Source of the DNA: Desulfuromonas sp. CSMB_57
Lineage (GTDB): Bacteria > Desulfobacterota > Desulfuromonadia > Desulfuromonadales > Syntrophotaleaceae
Assembly: GCF_020194955.2 (NCBI RefSeq)
Contig: NZ_JAFCIY020000019.1
Span: 62,001-126,000, forward strand
Length of the DNA stretch: 64,000 nt
Reading direction: 5' to 3'
Shown here: piece after piece, positions 53,475-62,536 of the stretch
Position numbering within the stretch: the stretch's first letter is position 1
Layout of the letters: each line of letters starts with the position of its first letter
Position numbers and translations under genes: made by a program
The notes under the pieces: generated by a model
The model's database searches: none
What the model saw: the letters and a program-made list of their open reading frames with translations, nothing else
What the model was told of the DNA's origin: nothing

Positions 53475-56108
53475 ATGGATATGAATAAAATGACCCAGAA
53501 AACCCAGGAAGCCCTGCAGGCCGCTCAGAACCTGGCGCTGAAGAGGGGCCATATCGAAGTCGACGGGGAACACCTGCTGGCCGCCTTGCTGGAACAGGAA
53601 GGCGGCCTGGTGCCGCGCTTGCTGGAGAAGATGGAGGTTTCCGTCTCCGGCCTGACCGCAGGCCTGCGGCAGGAACTGGACCGTCGGCCGAGCGTTTCCG
53701 GCCCGGGAGTCGAGGGGGGAAAAATCTATGTGACCCAGCGACTCAACCGGTTGCTGCTGAAAGCCGAGGAAGAGGCCAGGCACCTGCGGGATGATTACGT
53801 CAGCGTCGAGCACCTGTTGCTGGCCCTGGTCGAGGAGGGCGACGGCAGTCCGGCCGGGCGTCTGTTCCGTCAGTTCCATATCAGTCGTGATCGTCTGTTG
53901 CAGGCTCTCACCGCCATTCGGGGTCATCAGCGGGTCACCAGCCAGGACCCGGAAGGTACCTATGAGGCCCTGGAAAAATACGGTCGCGACCTGGTTCAGG
54001 AGGTACGCAAGGGCAAGCTGGATCCGGTCATCGGCCGCGACGCCGAGATCCGCCGGGTGATTCGCATCCTGTCGCGCAAGACCAAGAACAATCCGGTGCT
54101 CATCGGCGAACCCGGGGTCGGCAAAACCGCCATCGTTGAAGGGTTGGCGCACCGCATCGTGCGCGGGGACGTGCCCGAAGGCTTGAAGAACAAGACCGTC
54201 TTCGCCCTCGATATGGGGGCGCTGGTGGCCGGCGCCAAGTATCGCGGCGAGTTCGAAGAACGTCTCAAGGCGGTGCTCAACGAGATTCGGGCCAGCGAAG
54301 GCCGCATCCTGCTGTTCATCGATGAATTGCATACCATCGTTGGCGCCGGCAAGGCCGAAGGGGCCATGGATGCCGGCAACATGCTCAAACCCATGCTGGC
54401 TCGAGGCGAGTTGCACTGCATCGGTGCCACGACCCTGGACGAATATCGCAAATACATCGAAAAGGATGCCGCCCTGGAGCGGCGCTTCCAGCCGGTGCTG
54501 GTCGATCAGCCGACGGTGGAGGATACCGTCAGCATCCTGCGCGGTCTCAAGGAACGCTTCGAGGTCTATCATGGCGTGCGCATCCAGGACAATGCCCTGG
54601 TGGCGGCGGCGACCCTCAGCCACCGCTACATATCGGACCGATTTCTGCCGGACAAGGCCATCGACCTGGTGGACGAGGCCTGTGCCACCATCCGCACGGA
54701 AATCGATTCCCTGCCGGCGGAACTGGACGAGGTGACCCGACGGGTGATGCAACTGGAAATCGAGGAGGCCGCCCTCAAGAAGGAAAAAGATCCGGCCAGC
54801 AAGGCCCGTCTGGAGGCCCTGCGCAAGGAGTTGGCCGAGCACAAGCACCAGGCCGACGTGCTGCGCGCCCAGTGGGACAAGGAAAAGAGCGCCATCAAGG
54901 ACGTGCAGGCCCTGCGCGAGCAGATCGAGCAGGTCCGTCAGCAGATCGAGGTGGCGGAACGCAATTACGACCTCAACCGTGCCGCCGAACTCAAGCACGG
55001 CCAACTGCCCGAACTGGAGCGGCGCCTGCGCGACCAGGAGGAAGCCTCCGCCGGCGAAGGTGCCGGAGCGCGCCTGCTGCGCGAGGAGGTTACCGAGGAG
55101 GAGATCGCCGAGATCATCTCACGCTGGACCGGCATCCCCGTGACCCGGCTGGTGGAGGGCGAACGGGAGAAGCTGCTCAAGCTGGATCAGGTTCTGCACC
55201 GGCGCGTAATCGGCCAGGATGAGGCGGTGCAACTGGTGGCGGACGCCGTGATTCGGGCCCGTTCCGGCATCAAGGATCCGCGTCGGCCCATCGGCTCCTT
55301 TATCTTCCTCGGACCGACCGGGGTCGGCAAGACCGAACTGGCCCGCGCCCTGGCTGAATCCTTGTTCGACAGTGAGGACAACATGGTGCGCATCGACATG
55401 TCGGAGTACATGGAGAAGCACACCGTGAGTCGGCTCATCGGCGCGCCGCCGGGCTACGTCGGCTACGAGGAAGGCGGGCAGCTCACCGAAGCGGTGCGCC
55501 GCAAGCCCTATGCGGTGATCCTGTTCGACGAAATCGAGAAGGCCCATCACGATGTGTTCAATGTGCTGCTGCAGATTCTCGACGACGGCCGGGTGACCGA
55601 TGCCCAGGGCCGCACGGTGGATTTCAAGAACACCGTCATCATCCTGACCTCCAACATCGGCTCCCAGTATCTGCTGGAGGGCTTGGGCGAAGACGGCAGC
55701 ATTCGGGAGTCGGCCGCCAAGGCGGTCATGGGCGAATTGCGCCACCATTTCCGGCCCGAATTCCTCAACCGGGTCGATGACGTGGTGTTGTTCAAGCCTT
55801 TGACCCGCGAGGAAATCAAGCGCATCGTCGATCTGCTGGTGCAGGATCTGCGCAAACGGCTCGCCGGGCGGCGCATCACTCTCGAATTGACCGATGCGGC
55901 CCGCGATTTCGTGGCCCAAGAGGCCTTCGATCCGGTCTATGGCGCCCGACCTCTGAAACGTTATCTCCAGCACCATCTGGAAACCCGTCTCGGCCGGGCC
56001 CTCATCGGGGGCGATATCCGCGATGGCGCGACCATTACCGTCGATGCCCAGGGGGGAGAGTTGGTCGTCATCCCCCGCAGCGCCGAGGAGCAGGAGGGCC
56101 GCTCCTGA
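53475..56108 (+). CDS. clpB: ATP-dependent disaggregase ClpB
   Basis: An 877-residue AAA+ chaperone that pulls proteins out of aggregates with DnaK. In order: N-terminal Clp repeats (1-145), first ATPase domain with GEPGVGKT near residue 211, the long coiled-coil M domain (about 405-530, [19 protein letters not shown]), and second ATPase domain with GPTGVGKT near 613 and [10 protein letters not shown]. The M domain and lack of a ClpP-binding loop identify ClpB rather than ClpA. GGAAGGAG lies upstream at longer spacing. It follows the two hsp20 genes by 86 bp, a coherent disaggregation module. Confidence 0.96.
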   Translation: MDMNKMTQKTQEALQAAQNLALKRGHIEVDGEHLLAALLEQEGGLVPRLLEKMEVSVSGLTAGLRQELDRRPSVSGPGVEGGKIYVTQRLNRLLLKAEEEARHLRDDYVSVEHLLLALVEEGDGSPAGRLFRQFHISRDRLLQALTAIRGHQRVTSQDPEGTYEALEKYGRDLVQEVRKGKLDPVIGRDAEIRRVIRILSRKTKNNPVLIGEPGVGKTAIVEGLAHRIVRGDVPEGLKNKTVFALDMGALVAGAKYRGEFEERLKAVLNEIRASEGRILLFIDELHTIVGAGKAEGAMDAGNMLKPMLARGELHCIGATTLDEYRKYIEKDAALERRFQPVLVDQPTVEDTVSILRGLKERFEVYHGVRIQDNALVAAATLSHRYISDRFLPDKAIDLVDEACATIRTEIDSLPAELDEVTRRVMQLEIEEAALKKEKDPASKARLEALRKELAEHKHQADVLRAQWDKEKSAIKDVQALREQIEQVRQQIEVAERNYDLNRAAELKHGQLPELERRLRDQEEASAGEGAGARLLREEVTEEEIAEIISRWTGIPVTRLVEGEREKLLKLDQVLHRRVIGQDEAVQLVADAVIRARSGIKDPRRPIGSFIFLGPTGVGKTELARALAESLFDSEDNMVRIDMSEYMEKHTVSRLIGAPPGYVGYEEGGQLTEAVRRKPYAVILFDEIEKAHHDVFNVLLQILDDGRVTDAQGRTVDFKNTVIILTSNIGSQYLLEGLGEDGSIRESAAKAVMGELRHHFRPEFLNRVDDVVLFKPLTREEIKRIVDLLVQDLRKRLAGRRITLELTDAARDFVAQEAFDPVYGARPLKRYLQHHLETRLGRALIGGDIRDGATITVDAQGGELVVIPRSAEEQEGRS

Positions 56109-56174
56109 GCCTGTCCCGGGGACCGGGGCCTGGTTTGCGGGACCCGAAAAGTTTTGCAAAAAAAACGAAAAGGC

Positions 56175-56202
56175 TTGGCATTTTCCGGGGACCGGATATA
56201 AT
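56175..56202 (+). promoter_or_regulatory. Sigma-70 promoter of the thioredoxin-fold gene
   Basis: TTGGCA and TATAAT are separated by 16 bases. The -10 box is perfect. Transcription would start near 56210, about 50 bases before the ATG, which has GGAAGGAG upstream. Confidence 0.8.
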
Positions 56203-56261
56203 ATAACCGTTAAGGTCATAATTAGCCGTCAAGCAGCAGATGTTCACGGAAGGAGCGAGCC

Positions 56262-56537
56262 ATGCGTATCGATATTCTTTGCAAGCCGGATTGTGGCGGA
56301 CGGTGCAGCCAGACCCTCTCCAACGTGCGTGAGGCCCTGGACGAGATGGGGGTGAAGGCCGAAGTTCATCTGTACCGAGATGGCCGCAAGCTCATCGACC
56401 ATCGGGTGTATGTCACGCCGGCGCTGTTGCTGGACGATGATCTGCGGGTGGCGGGCCGGGTACCGGATGTGTCGGAAATCAAATCCCTGGTGTTTGAAAA
56501 GTCCAGGTACCGGCGGCGTTATAAAGAGGCGGTATAG
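56262..56537 (+). CDS. Small thioredoxin-fold protein
   Basis: A 91-residue protein with a thioredoxin/glutaredoxin-like fold: an initial strand RIDILCKPDCGGRC carrying three Cys (CxxxCxxxC), an amphipathic helix (TLSNVREALDEMG), a second strand and the cis-Pro loop VTPALLLDDDLRVAGRVPD. The Cys spacing is unlike classic CxxC, so redox activity is uncertain; metal or cluster binding is an alternative. It has its own strong promoter and terminator. Confidence 0.7.
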   Translation: MRIDILCKPDCGGRCSQTLSNVREALDEMGVKAEVHLYRDGRKLIDHRVYVTPALLLDDDLRVAGRVPDVSEIKSLVFEKSRYRRRYKEAV

Positions 56538-56542
56538 CGAGG

Positions 56543-56577
56543 ACGGCAGATCCGGGAGCGGATCTGCCGTTGCTTTT
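56543..56577 (+). terminator. Rho-independent terminator
   Basis: A perfect 12-bp stem (ACGGCAGATCCG / CGGATCTGCCGT) with a GGAG loop, followed by TGCTTTTTT. It lies between convergent genes. Confidence 0.92.
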
Positions 56578-56585
56578 TTGAGAGT

Positions 56586-57119
56586 TCAGGCCTTGGTCCG
56601 CGCCTTGATTTTCGGCCTGCCATCTTCGATAACCACCCTGAATTCCACCTCCGTGACGCCATAACGGCTGCGAATGGCCTCCTTCTGTTTGGTCAGAAAT
56701 GCTGCGAAACGTTCCAGATCGGGAGGAGCGCCCCCCGAGGCGCAATGGCGATGAGCGTCGAGCAGGTCGGCATAGAGTTTTTCCTCCGGAGCGGCCGATT
56801 CCGCCGCCTTGGGAGAAGAGGTGTTGAGGCGGACCAACTGTCGCTGGTAGCGGCCCTCGTCAATGAGGCGGGTAATGCGGTTCCAGTAGGTGGCGTAGGA
56901 ATGGTAGCGGGCGGCCAGGGTCTCGTAACGAAACCGCAGGTCGGTCTGGATGATGCGCCGGTTGGCCAATTGCCGCAGGGACTGCTCGAGGGCGGCACGC
57001 TGAGGCAGGGGTTCCCGTTTTTCCTCCCCGGAGAAATACCGTTCGTAGAGGACTTCCAGGTCGCGCAGGGCTTTGGCCAAACCATCCATTTTCGCCAAAA
57101 AGATTTTTTTTTCTTGCAT
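56586..57119 (-). CDS. Conserved protein, MXAN_5187 C-terminal-like (tentative)
   Basis: A 177-residue, strongly helical soluble protein. Key segments are LRDLEVLYERYFSGEEKREPLP, then RRIIQTDLRFRYETLAARYHSYATYWNRITRLIDEGRYQR, then a Pro/Ala-rich linker, then a C-terminal helix-strand part (YGVTEVEFRVVIEDGRPKIKA). The YHSYATYWNRI..IDEGRY pattern is what I associate with the deltaproteobacterial MXAN_5187 C-terminal family, whose function is unknown. The ATG with GGAGT upstream is chosen over one 11 codons earlier. Confidence 0.65.
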   Translation of the reverse strand: MQEKKIFLAKMDGLAKALRDLEVLYERYFSGEEKREPLPQRAALEQSLRQLANRRIIQTDLRFRYETLAARYHSYATYWNRITRLIDEGRYQRQLVRLNTSSPKAAESAAPEEKLYADLLDAHRHCASGGAPPDLERFAAFLTKQKEAIRSRYGVTEVEFRVVIEDGRPKIKARTKA

Positions 57120-57282
57120 TTTGCCACTCCATTGAAGAACACTCATCATCATACGTCAGAGTCGTTGCAATGAAAAGCAAAAACCCTGACTTCGGGCCGG
57201 GGACGGCTCTTGACTGCCCCGTTTCTTTACAGGATACTGTGCCCCAATCAAGCCCGGTTCCGGGCGGTTTCTAGGAGTGACG

Positions 57283-58680
57283 ATGGACGGAACACAACTT
57301 GCGGCGGTAATTCTGGCGGCCGGAAAGGGTACCCGCATGCGCTCGGAGCAGCCGAAAGTGCTGCATCCGGTTGCCGGTTGGCCGATGGTCGCCTACCCGA
57401 CCCGACTGGCCGGTCAACTGGGCTGCCGACCGACGGTGCTGGTCGTCGGCCATGGTGCGGATCGCGTACGCGAGACCCTGGCGGACCAGGAGGTTCGTTT
57501 TGCCTTGCAGGCCGAGCAGCTTGGAACCGGTCATGCGCTGCTCTGCGCGCAGTCGGCACTGACGGGATTTGCCGGCACCCTGCTGCTGCTGTGCGGAGAC
57601 GTGCCGTTGCTGCGCCGGGAGACTCTGGCACAGTTGGTGGCGCGCCATCAGGCCTGCGGGGCCGCCGCTACGGTGCTGACCGCGGAACTGGCCGATCCCT
57701 TCGGCTACGGCCGGGTCCTGCGGCAGGGGGAGGAGGTGCTCGGCATTGTCGAGCAGAAGGACGCCACCCCGGAGCAGCAGGCCATACGCGAGATCAATAC
57801 CGGCATTTACGCCTTCGAGGCGCCCTTGGTCTTTAACCTGCTCGAAGGCTTGAACTGCGACAATGCCCAGGGTGAGTACTACCTGACGGATGTGCTGGCC
57901 GCGGCCCGCGCCGCCGGTCGCAAGGTGGCCGCCGTGACCCTCGCGGAGGCTACCGAGGCCATGGGTATCAACGACCGGGTGCAACTGGCCGAGGCGTCGG
58001 CCATCATGCGGCGTCGCATCAACGAGGCGCACATGCGGGACGGCGTCACGCTCATGGATCCGGCCTGCACCTACATCGATCCGCAGGTGGAGATCGGACC
58101 CGATACCGTGCTCCATGCCGGGGTGCACCTGTGCGGCGCCACCCGCATCGGCCGCGATTGCACTATCGAGCCTCACGCTGTGGTGCGGGACTGCCAAATC
58201 GGCGACGGGGTACGCATCAAGGCCGCCTCGGTGCTGGAAGGATCCCAGGTCGGGGAGGCCACCGATATCGGCCCCATGGCGCATCTGCGCCCCGGAACCG
58301 TGCTGGCCGGCCACAACAAGATCGGCAACTTCGTCGAGACCAAAAAAGCTCTCATCGGTGTGGGCACCAAGGCCAGCCATCTGACCTACATCGGCGATGC
58401 CGAGCTGGGTGCCAACGTCAATGTCGGCTGCGGCACCATCACCTGCAACTATGACGGTGTCAACAAGCACAAGACCGTCATCGAGGACGACGTGTTTGTC
58501 GGCAGCGACACCCAGTTTGTGGCACCGGTGCGCATCGGCCGCAACAGCCTGGTGGCCGCCGGCACCACGGTTACCAAGGATGTGCCGGCCGACTCTCTGG
58601 TCCTGTCCCGCGTGCCGCAGAAGATCATCGAAGGCTGGCGCCTGCGTGCGGGTAAAAAAGAGCAAAAATGTTCCGAGTAG
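57283..58680 (+). CDS. glmU: Bifunctional GlmU: GlcNAc-1-P uridyltransferase / GlcN-1-P acetyltransferase
   Basis: A 465-residue enzyme that acetylates glucosamine 1-phosphate and then makes UDP-GlcNAc for peptidoglycan and lipopolysaccharide. The N-terminal pyrophosphorylase domain has LAAGKGTRM, with PKVLHPVAG, and LLCGDVPLL. The C-terminal domain is a left-handed beta-helix of hexapeptide repeats with the acetyltransferase block HLRPGTVLAGHNKIGNFVE and YDGVNKHKT. AGGAG lies five bases before the ATG; a GTG two codons upstream is the alternative. glmS follows 81 bp downstream. Confidence 0.96.
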   Translation: MDGTQLAAVILAAGKGTRMRSEQPKVLHPVAGWPMVAYPTRLAGQLGCRPTVLVVGHGADRVRETLADQEVRFALQAEQLGTGHALLCAQSALTGFAGTLLLLCGDVPLLRRETLAQLVARHQACGAAATVLTAELADPFGYGRVLRQGEEVLGIVEQKDATPEQQAIREINTGIYAFEAPLVFNLLEGLNCDNAQGEYYLTDVLAAARAAGRKVAAVTLAEATEAMGINDRVQLAEASAIMRRRINEAHMRDGVTLMDPACTYIDPQVEIGPDTVLHAGVHLCGATRIGRDCTIEPHAVVRDCQIGDGVRIKAASVLEGSQVGEATDIGPMAHLRPGTVLAGHNKIGNFVETKKALIGVGTKASHLTYIGDAELGANVNVGCGTITCNYDGVNKHKTVIEDDVFVGSDTQFVAPVRIGRNSLVAAGTTVTKDVPADSLVLSRVPQKIIEGWRLRAGKKEQKCSE

Positions 58681-58761
58681 GCGTGCCCGGCGCGCCTGTT
58701 CTTTCATGAACCGAAGCGGGAGATTCCGCGGGAACCACCCGACAGAGAAGGAAATCGACCT

Positions 58762-60591
58762 ATGTGCGGCATTGTTGGTTATATCGGCCCCCAGGAGGCC
58801 ACGCCCATCATCCTTGAAGGTTTGCGCAAGCTCGAATATCGCGGCTACGATTCGGCGGGGATCGCCGTGTTCAACGGCCGCTGCATTGATGTGCGCCGCG
58901 CCAAGGGCAAGCTTTCCGAACTGGAGGCCCGGTTGCGCCAGGAACCGCTCAGCGGCGGGCGCGGCATCGGTCATACCCGTTGGGCGACCCATGGGCGGCC
59001 GTCGGAGAACAATGCCCATCCCCATTGCAACGGCAAGATCGCCGTGGTGCACAACGGCATCATCGAAAACTACCTGGACCTGAAACAGCGCCTGACCGCC
59101 CAGGGGCATGTCTTCCGTTCCGAAACGGATACGGAAATCATCGCCCACCTGGTGGATCACCATTTCGGCCAGTGCGGGGATTTCGAACAAGCGGTGCGAC
59201 TGGCCCTGGCCGAGGTGCGCGGTGCCTATGCGGTCGCCATCCTCTGCGAAGACGAACCGGATAAACTCATTGCCGCCAAACTCGGCTCGCCCCTGGTGGT
59301 CGGGGCCGGCAAGGATGAATTTTTCGTCGCTTCCGACATCCCGGCCATGCTGGCCCATACCCGCGAGATGTATTTTCTCGAGGAAGGGGAAATGGTGATT
59401 TTTTCCGGCGGCGGCATGCGGTTCACCGATCTGCAGGGTGCCGCCGTGACAAAGACCGCCAAGACCATCACCTGGAGTCCGCTGATGGCGGAAAAGGGCG
59501 GCTACAAGCACTTCATGCTCAAGGAAATCTTCGAACAGCCGCGCGCCGTGGCCGACACCCTGGCCGGGCGCGTCTTTCCCGAACGGGGCGAGGTGCATCT
59601 GGACGGCATCGGTCTCAGCGACGAGCAGTTGCGCTCCCTGGAGCGCATTACCATCGTCGCCTGCGGCACCTCCTGGCATGCCGGGCTGACCGGCAAGTTT
59701 CTCATTGAAAGCTTTGCCCGGTTGCCCGTCGAAGTGGATATCGCCAGCGAATTCCGCTACCGCGATCCTCTCGTCAACGACCGCACCCTCACCGTGCTCA
59801 TCAGCCAAAGCGGTGAAACCGCCGATACCCTGGCCGCCCTGCGCGAGGCCCGGGGCAAGGGCGGCCTGGCCCTGGCAGTCTGCAACGTGGTCGAGTCCTC
59901 CATTGCCCGGGAAAGCGACGGGGTCATCTATACCCATGCCGGACCGGAAATCGGCGTCGCCTCCACCAAGGCTTTCACCACCCAGTTGGTGGCCCTGTAC
60001 CTGTTGGCGCTGCATCTCGGACGAGTACGCGAGACCTTGGATATGGAGCAATGTCGCCGCCGCATGGAGGCCCTGATGGCTCTGCCCCGTCTGATGGAAA
60101 CGGCCCTGGAGGCGGACGGGCAGATTCAGCAGGTGGCCCGCGAGTTCATGGCAGCCCGGGATTTTCTCTACCTGGGCCGCGGCATCCATTATCCCATCGC
60201 CCTGGAAGGGGCTTTGAAACTCAAGGAAATCTCCTATATCCACGCCGAGGGCTATCCCGCCGGGGAAATGAAGCACGGTCCCATCGCCCTCATCGACGAG
60301 GACATGCCGGTGGTATTTCTGTGCCCGCGCAATGAAACCTTCGAGAAGGTGGTTTCCAACATGGAGGAAGTCCGGGCCCGCTCCGGCCGCATCATCGCCG
60401 TGACCAGCGACCCGCCCTCGGCCGCCATCGGGCCCGTCGACGCGCTCCTTACGGTGCCCGACTGCCCGGACGACATCGCCCCCGTGCTGACCGCCATCCC
60501 CCTGCAGTTGCTGGCCTACCACATCGCCGTACTCAAAGGCACCGATGTCGACCAGCCCCGCAATCTGGCCAAGAGCGTTACGGTGGAATAG
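58762..60591 (+). CDS. glmS: Glutamine-fructose-6-phosphate aminotransferase (isomerising)
   Basis: A 609-residue enzyme forming glucosamine 6-phosphate, the first step toward UDP-GlcNAc. The N-terminal glutaminase domain begins MCGIVGYIG, with the nucleophile Cys2 exposed after Met removal, and has HTRWATHG. Two SIS sugar-isomerase domains follow (about 285-425 and 455-600), with ACGTSWHAG and [10 protein letters not shown], and the C-terminal [13 protein letters not shown] tail is the usual ending. It lies directly after glmU. No glmS ribozyme signature was seen in the 81-bp gap. Confidence 0.97.
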   Translation: MCGIVGYIGPQEATPIILEGLRKLEYRGYDSAGIAVFNGRCIDVRRAKGKLSELEARLRQEPLSGGRGIGHTRWATHGRPSENNAHPHCNGKIAVVHNGIIENYLDLKQRLTAQGHVFRSETDTEIIAHLVDHHFGQCGDFEQAVRLALAEVRGAYAVAILCEDEPDKLIAAKLGSPLVVGAGKDEFFVASDIPAMLAHTREMYFLEEGEMVIFSGGGMRFTDLQGAAVTKTAKTITWSPLMAEKGGYKHFMLKEIFEQPRAVADTLAGRVFPERGEVHLDGIGLSDEQLRSLERITIVACGTSWHAGLTGKFLIESFARLPVEVDIASEFRYRDPLVNDRTLTVLISQSGETADTLAALREARGKGGLALAVCNVVESSIARESDGVIYTHAGPEIGVASTKAFTTQLVALYLLALHLGRVRETLDMEQCRRRMEALMALPRLMETALEADGQIQQVAREFMAARDFLYLGRGIHYPIALEGALKLKEISYIHAEGYPAGEMKHGPIALIDEDMPVVFLCPRNETFEKVVSNMEEVRARSGRIIAVTSDPPSAAIGPVDALLTVPDCPDDIAPVLTAIPLQLLAYHIAVLKGTDVDQPRNLAKSVTVE

Positions 60592-60625
60592 GGGCGCGCA
60601 CGACGGCTTGTGAATATTGGAACAG

Positions 60626-60662
60626 CAAGGCCCGCCTGGCGACAGGGCGGGCCTTGTTTTTT
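60626..60662 (+). terminator. Rho-independent terminator after glmS
   Basis: An 11-bp stem (CAAGGCCCGCC / GGCGGGCCTTG) with a nine-base loop, followed by six T. Confidence 0.92.
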
Positions 60663-60841
60663 GAATGAGCACCACCGCTTGTCGCTGAGTCTTCCCCTCA
60701 AAGCCGATTGCCGGCCCGACCATTGACCTTTGCCACGGTAACGGTTACTATAGGGCGATTTTAATTTTAAATATTCTTACGGCCAGATAATTTTGACAGC
60801 AACTGGCCACAGCATGGGTCTCCTACTCAACGAGGCGCCTG

Positions 60842-62485
60842 ATGACCATGCCGGACTTCGAACACCTGGTCGACCTGGAGCGAATGCGGCTGCTTTTGGA
60901 GGCCCAGTCGCGAATTACCGGATTGCGTGCCGCGATCCTCGATGCACGCAACAACCCTCTGGTAGCCCTGCCGGGACCGGAGCTCTGTGAACGCTTTCAT
61001 CGCCCGCAGGCCGTTGCCGGAACCGACTGCTGCGAAATCGAATCCCTTATAAGGGAGTTTGCGGCAACTCATGCCGGTGATGAAGGCCAGGTTTTTCGCT
61101 GCCGCCACGGCCTGCGGGCCTTTGCGGTGCCCATCGTGGTCGACGGCCGGCGCTTGGCCACCTACTGCAGCGGCAAGTACTACCAGGCCAATGATAAACC
61201 GGATGCCGCCTGCTGGCGCGAACAGGCGCGGAACTTGGGCCTGGATGAGAACGCTTGCCTGGCGGCGGTGGATGGCGTGCCTGTTTTAACCCCTGAGCAG
61301 GAACGCGATCACATCGACTTTGCACGCAACCTGGTTCAATCGCTGGTGGAAGCCGGGGTAAAAAATCTCAGTCTGAGGGATGAAATCAGCCGGCGCCGGG
61401 CATCGGAGCAGGAAGCGTCCTTTTTCCGTACCCTGGTGGAAAAAACCGGGGATCCCATTTTCGTGCTGGACCCGGCCGACGGTTTTCGCATGGTCTATGT
61501 CAATCCCGCGGCCTGCAAACATTTCGGCATGGATCCGGAGACCATTTTGCGCATGCGCCTGCCCGATTGGGACCCCTTGTTCGACGAGGAACGGATTGCG
61601 GAGATGTTACGTGAAAAGACGTATCTCCAGCCGCTCCTGATCGAAACGGTACACAGGGTGGCATCCGGCAAGCTGGTGCCCGTGGAGGTGACCTCCAGCC
61701 CGCTGGAATATGGCGGCAGGCTTTTGACCGCCGGTTTCTTTCATGATATCAGCGAGCGCAAGGCCATCGAAGCGTCGCTGCGGGAGAAGGATTTACTGCT
61801 CCTGCAGCAGAGCCGTATGGCCGCCATGGGCGAGATGATCAGTTACATTGCCCATCAATGGCGACAGCCGCTGAATATTATCGGGCTCTTTGCCCAGACC
61901 CTGGAAATCGCCAGCGGCAAGCCGACCATTGATCGGGCCTATGTCACGACGGCGGTGGAAAAAATCACGGAAGTGGTGCAGCACATGTCGGCCACCATCG
62001 ATGATTTCCGTAACTTTTTTCGGACGGACCAGGATCCGCAGCTGTTCGACCTCAAGGATATATGCGGGAGGATCATCGCCTTTATCGCCGAGGCCCTGAA
62101 ACTGGAAAACATCGAAATAGTCTGCAGTGCGCCCCAGGCCGTGGTGGCCATGGGCTATCCCAACGAGTTCTGGCATGTTTTGCTGAACCTGCTCAATAAT
62201 GCCAAGGAAGCCTTGATCGAACGCGGTGTTGCCGCGCCCAGAATCGCCCTGGAAATAGGCCGGGAGGAGAATCGGGCCGTCGTCAGGGTGCGGGATAATT
62301 CCGGCGGTATTCCGCCCGATTGCATCGACCGGATTTTTGACCGCTATTTCAGCACCAAGGGGGACGGCACCGGTCTGGGTTTGTACATCTCGAAAATCAT
62401 CATTGAAAAGCGTATGGCCGGTTGCCTGACGGTCTGCAACGTAGATGGCGGCGCCGAGTTCCGTATTGAACTGCCGGTCGCTTGA
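60842..62485 (+). CDS. PocR-PAS sensor histidine kinase
   Basis: A 547-residue soluble kinase. Residues about 10-180 form a PocR-type sensory domain (LLEAQSRITGLRAAILDARNNPL, Cys-rich TDCCEIES and FRCRHGLRAFAVPIVVDGRRLATYCSGKY). A PAS domain (about 195-310) ends FFHDISERK. The kinase core has the His in SYIAHQWRQPLN (His338) and ATPase motifs LLNLLNNAKEAL, VRDNSGGIP and GTGLGLYISKIIIE. No membrane segment is present, so it senses a cytoplasmic signal; PocR domains are thought to bind small hydrocarbon-derived ligands. No partner regulator is adjacent. Confidence 0.92.
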   Translation: MTMPDFEHLVDLERMRLLLEAQSRITGLRAAILDARNNPLVALPGPELCERFHRPQAVAGTDCCEIESLIREFAATHAGDEGQVFRCRHGLRAFAVPIVVDGRRLATYCSGKYYQANDKPDAACWREQARNLGLDENACLAAVDGVPVLTPEQERDHIDFARNLVQSLVEAGVKNLSLRDEISRRRASEQEASFFRTLVEKTGDPIFVLDPADGFRMVYVNPAACKHFGMDPETILRMRLPDWDPLFDEERIAEMLREKTYLQPLLIETVHRVASGKLVPVEVTSSPLEYGGRLLTAGFFHDISERKAIEASLREKDLLLLQQSRMAAMGEMISYIAHQWRQPLNIIGLFAQTLEIASGKPTIDRAYVTTAVEKITEVVQHMSATIDDFRNFFRTDQDPQLFDLKDICGRIIAFIAEALKLENIEIVCSAPQAVVAMGYPNEFWHVLLNLLNNAKEALIERGVAAPRIALEIGREENRAVVRVRDNSGGIPPDCIDRIFDRYFSTKGDGTGLGLYISKIIIEKRMAGCLTVCNVDGGAEFRIELPVA

Positions 62486-62536
62486 AACACCCTCAGGGCA
62501 TCGGGGCGGGTCGGTGCCAGTCACGGGAGCGTTAGC

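Noticed and set aside
58681-58761. glmS ribozyme upstream of glmS
   Set aside because: The gap is only 81 bp and shows none of the pseudoknot pairing expected; such ribozymes are mainly in Firmicutes.
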